A DNA stretch of 8,153 nt from Candidatus Uhrbacteria bacterium RIFOXYB2_FULL_45_11. Lineage in GTDB: Bacteria > Patescibacteriota > Patescibacteriia > UBA9934 > GWF2-40-263. A model generated the notes under the pieces. The model was not told where the DNA came from. It did no database searches and worked only from the letters and a program-made list of their open reading frames with translations. The DNA is taken from positions 6,892 to 15,044 of the forward strand of contig MGFD01000035.1 of assembly GCA_001791715.1 (NCBI GenBank). Reading direction: 5' to 3'. The translations under genes were made by a program, and so were the position numbers. Positions 5,481-8,153 of this stretch are shown here, in pieces. Numbering within the stretch: the first letter of the stretch is position 1; each line of letters opens with the position of its first letter.

Positions 5481-6438
5481 ATGGTGTTGTAATTGGCATT
5501 TTTTCTGCGACGGGTCTGTATAATTCCGGATCAATGGTGCGTTCAAAACAAATGCGTCCGCCACCATGAGACCAATTATCCATATAAGATCCGCCATATG
5601 GCATTGGAGCAGATGCAAACTTTTCTTGGGAGTTCGTTTCTGATGGATACGTAAACGTTGCACAAAGCTCGAACATCAAATCACTTGTACGTGAGTACTC
5701 GTACGGTAGTTTTGTTGATGGATCAAGTGGTGGCGTGAATCCAGAGAGCGAATCTGTGAGTTCTGATAACTGAGAAGGAATCTTAGACTTTTGTGTCCAA
5801 TGCGTAATAATGTTTGCTTGAATCATTTGAAGATCCTGCACACGCTGATCATCAAATCGCATCGCACGTTGTTTTGCAGGACTGCCTATAATGAAAAATC
5901 CTGTCACGATCGCAACGAGCACAATCACTGCACTTGCAATCGCCGTCATTCGAGTGACGTGTGTCTTTTTTGAAGGATCGCGACGAAGCTCCCAGAGGTA
6001 ATAAGCAAACACAGCGGCCGCGACCACGAGGACGACGAGAACCTTGAGAACAAAACGTGTTGTAATCTCTCCGCTCAAGAAACTATTAATGAGCGTGATC
6101 AAATCAACAATGATGGTGATTGATGCAAGAAACAACGTAAGATACAAAAGCCATTTACGAATACGCGAGTCTTTCTTGGTTGGATCTTGACGCAAATCTT
6201 TGCCAATGAGCCACGTCATAAAAATCATGACAGGCCAGACAATCAAAAGAGCCGAAATATAACCTCGGATCGCTCCGGAAGCGGATGCGTAATAAAAATT
6301 TAACGCATCAGGAAATTTTACGTTGACGTATTGCCAAAGTAATCCGACAAAGCTGATCACACCAACATAAAGCATGGCGATCATGAGAAGATACGAAAAC
6401 ACATCTTTTGCCGCGGACGAATGTTTTGGAGTAGACAT
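5479..6438 (-). CDS. DUF5671-like five-helix membrane protein with pseudopilin-like C-terminal domain (319 aa)
   Basis: Function unknown. Hydrophobic segments lie at about 14-37, 58-78, 95-119, 128-149 and 164-185, separated by short basic loops (80-96 and 150-163 are Lys/Arg-rich and probably cytoplasmic). With the N-terminus inside, residues 186-319 would lie outside. The helical part and the opening KDVFSYLLMIAMLY resemble the DUF5671 family. The outer domain has a helix (about 197-216), then KIPSQLSEL, PPLDPSTKLPYEYS and FELCATF (256-262), a pattern like the pro-Asp-Pro/Pro-Tyr-x-Tyr region of GspG-type pseudopilin heads, with Cys259 and Cys297 possibly paired. ATG 6438 is chosen because an extended -10 box ends 8 bases upstream, implying a leaderless mRNA. 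No Shine-Dalgarno sequence is present. The family assignment comes from memory of sequence style and needs a profile search. Confidence 0.8.
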   Translation of the reverse strand: MSTPKHSSAAKDVFSYLLMIAMLYVGVISFVGLLWQYVNVKFPDALNFYYASASGAIRGYISALLIVWPVMIFMTWLIGKDLRQDPTKKDSRIRKWLLYLTLFLASITIIVDLITLINSFLSGEITTRFVLKVLVVLVVAAAVFAYYLWELRRDPSKKTHVTRMTAIASAVIVLVAIVTGFFIIGSPAKQRAMRFDDQRVQDLQMIQANIITHWTQKSKIPSQLSELTDSLSGFTPPLDPSTKLPYEYSRTSDLMFELCATFTYPSETNSQEKFASAPMPYGGSYMDNWSHGGGRICFERTIDPELYRPVAEKMPITTP

Positions 6439-6446
6439 ATGAGAGT

Positions 6447-6455
6447 ATTATAACA
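6447..6455 (-). promoter_or_regulatory. Extended -10 promoter giving a leaderless mRNA
   Basis: On the minus strand TGT-TATAAT (6455-6447) is a consensus extended -10 element. Eight bases follow, then the ATG (6438). Transcription starting 6-7 bases past the -10 box would begin within two bases of the start codon. No convincing -35 box is seen; that region falls in the end of the inverted repeat. Confidence 0.7.
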
Positions 6456-6464
6456 TGAAACGTG

Positions 6465-6568
6465 TGTAGATACGGATTACAGATAAATACAGATGGAGAT
6501 ATTCGGTTCCGAAAACGTTTTTCAGATACGTCATCCCTATCTGTATTTATCTGTAATCCGTATCTACA
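6465..6568. repeat. 104-bp element with 30-bp perfect terminal inverted repeats
   Basis: Arm 6465-6494 is the exact reverse complement of 6539-6568 (30 of 30), with partial similarity continuing about six bases further in. The arms contain roughly 10-base direct sub-repeats with the core TACAGATA. The 44-base spacer holds AAAACGTTTT. There is no open frame. No convincing target-site duplication flanks it. It sits between the cspA terminator and the promoter of the DUF5671-like gene, so it is probably not part of either normal mRNA. Confidence 0.92.
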
Positions 6569-6607
6569 AAACAAAAAATCACTGATTACTCAGTGATTTT
6601 TTGTTTT
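6568..6607 (-). terminator. Intrinsic terminator of the cspA-like gene
   Basis: A perfect 18-bp stem (6568-6585 with 6590-6607) has a 4-base loop. The core is TCACTGA/TCAGTGA, and the flanking A6/T6 tracts make it work in either direction. It begins 8 bases beyond the stop codon on the minus strand and abuts the inverted repeat. Confidence 0.9.
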
Positions 6608-6614
6608 CAAGCTA

Positions 6615-6827
6615 TTACGCTTGTTGAACGTTTACAGCACGTGGTCCTTTGTCAGAAGCTTCAGTTTCGAAAGAAACTTTGTCTCCAACAGAAAGATCAT
6701 TGTATTGAACGTCAACTAATGCAGAAGAGTGAAAGAAAAGATCCTTACCACCATCGTCTGGTGTGATGAATCCAAATCCCTTTTCTGTCATTGTTTTGAT
6801 GGTTCCCATCATAATGTCTGACTTCAT
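6615..6827 (-). CDS. cspA: Cold-shock-domain protein, CspA family (70 aa)
   Basis: It is a single five-stranded OB-fold domain that binds single-stranded RNA/DNA and acts as an RNA chaperone. The core GTIKTMTEKGFGFITPD carries the RNP1 motif KGFGFI, and DLFFHSS carries the RNP2-type motif. Both put aromatic residues on the nucleic-acid face. The protein ends at RAVNV plus a few residues, as is usual. The start is uncertain. ATG 6827 (70 aa) has a weak GGAT upstream. ATG 6812 or 6809 would give 65 or 64 aa, closer to the family's usual beginning. TTG 6842 is less likely. The gene is alone, with a strong promoter at 6936-6908 and a leader of about 75 bases, in keeping with the long leaders of many cold-shock genes. 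The specific paralogue (CspA, B, E) cannot be told. Confidence 0.93.
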   Translation of the reverse strand: MKSDIMMGTIKTMTEKGFGFITPDDGGKDLFFHSSALVDVQYNDLSVGDKVSFETEASDKGPRAVNVQQA

Positions 6828-6837
6828 GTGATTTATC

Positions 6838-6859
6838 CGCAAATTATGGCCGCTTTGCG
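6838..6859 (-). promoter_or_regulatory. Hairpin in the cspA leader just before the start codon
   Basis: CGCAAA (6859-6854 on the minus strand) can pair with TTTGCG (6843-6838) around a 10-base loop, 10 bases before the ATG at 6827. Just upstream is a small inverted repeat, ATTCG-T-CGAAT. Cold-shock mRNAs are known to use temperature-dependent leader folding. Whether this one does is inference. Confidence 0.35.
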
Positions 6860-6907
6860 AAATTCGACGAATCTCCGCGTTTGTGTGGCTTACTTTTGCT
6901 TGGCTGC

Positions 6908-6936
6908 ACTATACACCAAATACCTGTTTTTGTCAA
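6908..6936 (-). promoter_or_regulatory. Sigma-70-type promoter for the cspA-like gene
   Basis: Minus strand TTGACA (6936-6931), 17 bases, TATAGT (6913-6908): near consensus. The predicted start near 6901 gives a leader of about 75 bases to ATG 6827. Confidence 0.82.
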
Positions 6937-6939
6937 TGG

Positions 6940-6967
6940 GTTCCCCACAGTCTGTCAAGGGGGGAAC
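6940..6967. repeat. Short inverted repeat upstream of the cspA promoter
   Basis: GTTCCCC (6940-6946) is the reverse complement of GGGGAAC (6961-6967), with a 14-base spacer. It lies immediately upstream of the -35 box of the cspA promoter, so it could be an operator or simply part of the repeat-rich gap. Confidence 0.5.
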
Positions 6968-6970
6968 GAT

Positions 6971-7078
6971 AAGGGGCGGAAGGGGCGTCCTGCCTGCCAG
7001 CAGTCAGGAAGAAGACTAAAAAAGCAAGAAAAATAAAACTATTCTGTTTTATTCGCCCTTTCCGGCTTTTCCGCCCTT
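6971..7078. repeat. Imperfect inverted-repeat element between cspA and greA
   Basis: The left arm 6971-6987 (AAGGGGCGGAAGGGGCG) matches the reverse complement of 7054-7078, which holds one extra unit of about 9 bases. Nested inside are TCCTG/CAGGA (6988-6992 with 7005-7009) and an 8-bp hairpin AATAAAAC/GTTTTATT (7032-7039 with 7046-7053). The left arm is purine-rich and the right pyrimidine-rich. The element lies upstream of both divergent promoters, so it should not be transcribed by either. Confidence 0.65.
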
Positions 7079-7079
7079 C

Positions 7080-7088
7080 TGCTATACT
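7080..7088 (+). promoter_or_regulatory. Extended -10 promoter giving a leaderless greA mRNA
   Basis: TGC-TATACT (7080-7088) is an extended -10 element, with eight bases to the ATG at 7097. The start site would fall at or within about two bases of the ATG. The -35 region (TTCCGG, 7060-7065) is poor and lies in the right arm of the inverted repeat. No ribosome-binding site precedes the ATG, only a C-rich stretch. Confidence 0.68.
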
Positions 7089-7096
7089 TCCCCCAT

Positions 7097-7609
7097 ATGC
7101 GTCTCCCAACTCGAAAAAAAGAACTGGATAATAATCAACTGAAGGGCGATGACGGTCCTGTCTATCTCACAAAATCTGGACTTGAGAAACTCGAGCGTCA
7201 GCTCGTTGATCTTGAGGTTCAGCACAAACAGGCGGTCAAAGATACACAAACCACAGGGGAGCTCGGTGATTTTTCGGAAAATGCGGAGTATCAGGAAGCA
7301 AAGCACCGAATGCGTAACCTTGCCTCAAGAATGACCATCATCAAAGAGAAATTGAAAAACATCATTGTCATTGAAAAGGACATAGATGATACGGATCGCA
7401 TTCAACTTGGATCAACGGTTGTACTTAACATGAATGATCGAGTCCTCACGTTTGAGATCGTTGGCCCACATGAGGCAAACCCGGTTCGAGGAAGAATTTC
7501 CCACCTCTCCCCGCTCGGTTCTCATTTAATCGGACACACGGCCGGCGAAACAATTTCTGTTGTGACGCATGGTGATGAACTTGTTTATACAATCCTAGAA
7601 GTAAAATGA
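7097..7609 (+). CDS. greA: Transcription elongation factor GreA-type (170 aa)
   Basis: It binds the secondary channel of RNA polymerase and stimulates cleavage of backtracked RNA. The N-terminal antiparallel coiled coil spans about 22-95, starting YLTKSGLEKLERQL. Its tip carries GELGDFSENAEY, with Asp58 and Glu61 at the positions that bring Mg2+ to the polymerase active site. The C-terminal FKBP-like domain (about 100-170) includes ISHLSPLGSHLIGHTAGE (134-151), the conserved S-P-L-G hydrophobic surface that docks on the polymerase. About 20 extra residues precede the usual start and are polar and charged (Lys/Asp/Asn). ATG 7097 is the only plausible start and is fixed by the extended -10 box 8 bases upstream. 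GreB is less likely because the tip and the SPLG region match GreA style. It is a single gene with its own terminator. Confidence 0.93.
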   Translation: MRLPTRKKELDNNQLKGDDGPVYLTKSGLEKLERQLVDLEVQHKQAVKDTQTTGELGDFSENAEYQEAKHRMRNLASRMTIIKEKLKNIIVIEKDIDDTDRIQLGSTVVLNMNDRVLTFEIVGPHEANPVRGRISHLSPLGSHLIGHTAGETISVVTHGDELVYTILEVK

Positions 7610-7619
7610 GATGTGTTAT

Positions 7620-7652
7620 AGGGATGATTGCGATCATCCCTTATTTTTATTC
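7620..7652 (+). terminator. Intrinsic terminator of greA
   Basis: AGGGATGAT (7620-7628) pairs with ATCATCCCT (7633-7641) around loop TGCG, followed by a T-rich tail (7641-7652, interrupted by two As and a final C). It begins 10 bases after the stop codon. Confidence 0.87.
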
Positions 7653-7678
7653 AAAAAAAACAGAGCTCAAAAGCTCTG
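7653..7678 (-). terminator. Intrinsic terminator of the nucleoside-phosphorylase gene
   Basis: Minus strand: CAGAGCT (7678-7672) pairs with AGCTCTG (7667-7661) around a 4-base loop, followed by eight Ts (7660-7653). It lies back to back with the greA terminator, so each convergent gene has its own. Confidence 0.9.
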
Positions 7679-7687
7679 AAGAAGAAT

Positions 7688-8153
7688 TTACCACCGTGAC
7701 TGAACGATGCACGAAAGAACCTTGCCAAACTTGGGTGCCATGGCTTTTGCACGTGCTATGATCTCATCATTGTTCGGAAGGTCATGCGCGTCGGACACAA
7801 AGAGGAGTGGAAAGACACGAATATCTGTTTCGTGATACATGCCCACAATCCCCTCGGGTCGATTGTCTAAGTTCTCGAGCCCGACTAGTCGCAACTCAGG
7901 GTCCAAAGACATTCCAACCGTATCACAACCCCAACTCGCCCAAAGTCTCCGCTCTGTTGCGCCACCGAATCCAGGACCAGGAACAACATAGTGCGTAACG
8001 CATGCATCAGCCTCGTTCTCAGGCTGCCCAATTTGCTCCATTGCATCCACAAACACAACACGTCTAATCACCGCAGACATAAAAGCCCGAGACAAATTTA
8101 CGCAGTTCAGTTGTTCCGATGCCTTCTTGGCAGCAGCTTGTTCGCCAGGCGCG
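7688..8153 (-). CDS. Nucleoside phosphorylase, PNP/MTAP family, C-terminal part (cut by window edge)
   Basis: It probably splits a purine nucleoside or methylthioadenosine with phosphate, in purine or methionine salvage. The frame is open to the right edge (154 codons visible, no stop), so the starts at 8095 or 8080 are internal and the N-terminus is missing. Visible landmarks: PGPGFGGATERR, matching the family's G-P-x-F-(E/S)-x-x-A-E-x-R purine-site loop; then WGCDTVGMS, matching G-A-D-x-V-G-M-S/T with the substrate-contacting Met; then PLLFVSDAHD and a final helix AMAPKFGKVLSCIVQS. In human PNP the loop Glu201 and Asn243 select 6-oxopurines, while MTAP has Ser and Asp. Here these positions appear to be Gly and Asp, which favours an adenine-type substrate. 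About 15 extra residues lie between the GMS motif and the VSD strand. Family is fairly sure; substrate is inference. Confidence 0.7.
   Translation of the reverse strand, partial: APGEQAAAKKASEQLNCVNLSRAFMSAVIRRVVFVDAMEQIGQPENEADACVTHYVVPGPGFGGATERRLWASWGCDTVGMSLDPELRLVGLENLDNRPEGIVGMYHETDIRVFPLLFVSDAHDLPNNDEIIARAKAMAPKFGKVLSCIVQSRW

Noticed and set aside
6953..6958. A second TTGACA on the minus strand upstream of cspA
   Set aside because: No acceptable -10 box lies 16-18 bases downstream; the pair at 6936-6908 is far better.
6465..7078. CRISPR array or mobile element with transposase
   Set aside because: There are no regularly spaced identical direct repeats with unique spacers, no transposase or cas-like frame, and no clear target-site duplication. 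The repeats are inverted pairs.

Overview
The window looks like bacterial chromosome of moderate GC from a compact genome. Intergenic gaps are short (none exceeds 300 bases). Most genes have their own sigma-70-type promoter, several of the form TTGACA-N17-TAnnnT, and intrinsic terminators often overlap stop codons. The five-helix membrane protein resembles the DUF5671 family, which I associate with Patescibacteria (Candidate Phyla Radiation). A pilin with a TTG start and the CPR-like ABC-F protein point the same way. This placement is inference: there is no rRNA or ribosomal-protein marker here.

Layout, left to right. Minus strand, 1-971: the start of a putative lipoprotein (cut by the left edge), a small membrane-anchored Cys protein with a Ca-loop-like motif, and a type IV pilin-like protein. 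The pilin is closed by its own terminator and has its own promoter. Plus strand, 1065-5445: a DEAD-box RNA helicase (RhlE-like) behind a leader holding a strong intrinsic terminator; a diacylglycerol/sphingosine-kinase-fold lipid kinase; and an ABC-F ATPase whose leader is a 99-base imperfect inverted repeat. Minus strand, 5479-6936: a DUF5671-like protein with a pseudopilin-like C-terminal domain, and a cold-shock protein (CspA family). Plus strand, 7080-7609: a GreA-type transcript cleavage factor. Minus strand, 7688 to the right edge: the C-terminal part of a PNP/MTAP-family nucleoside phosphorylase.

Functionally the window mixes RNA and gene-expression housekeeping (helicase, CspA, GreA, ABC-F) with envelope functions (lipoprotein, pilin, DUF5671 protein, lipid kinase). 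The genes are mostly single transcription units. Only the 129-residue protein and the lipoprotein (2-base gap) look co-transcribed.

The least explained content is intergenic. Three inverted-repeat elements, at 3862-3960, 6465-6568 and 6971-7078, have arms built from roughly 9-10 base sub-repeats, and each lies just upstream of a gene start. The helicase leader carries a terminator between promoter and start codon. Two genes (DUF5671-like and greA) have extended -10 boxes exactly 8 bases from ATG, which predicts leaderless or nearly leaderless mRNAs. I found no CRISPR array, tRNA, rRNA, transposase or clear defence system.
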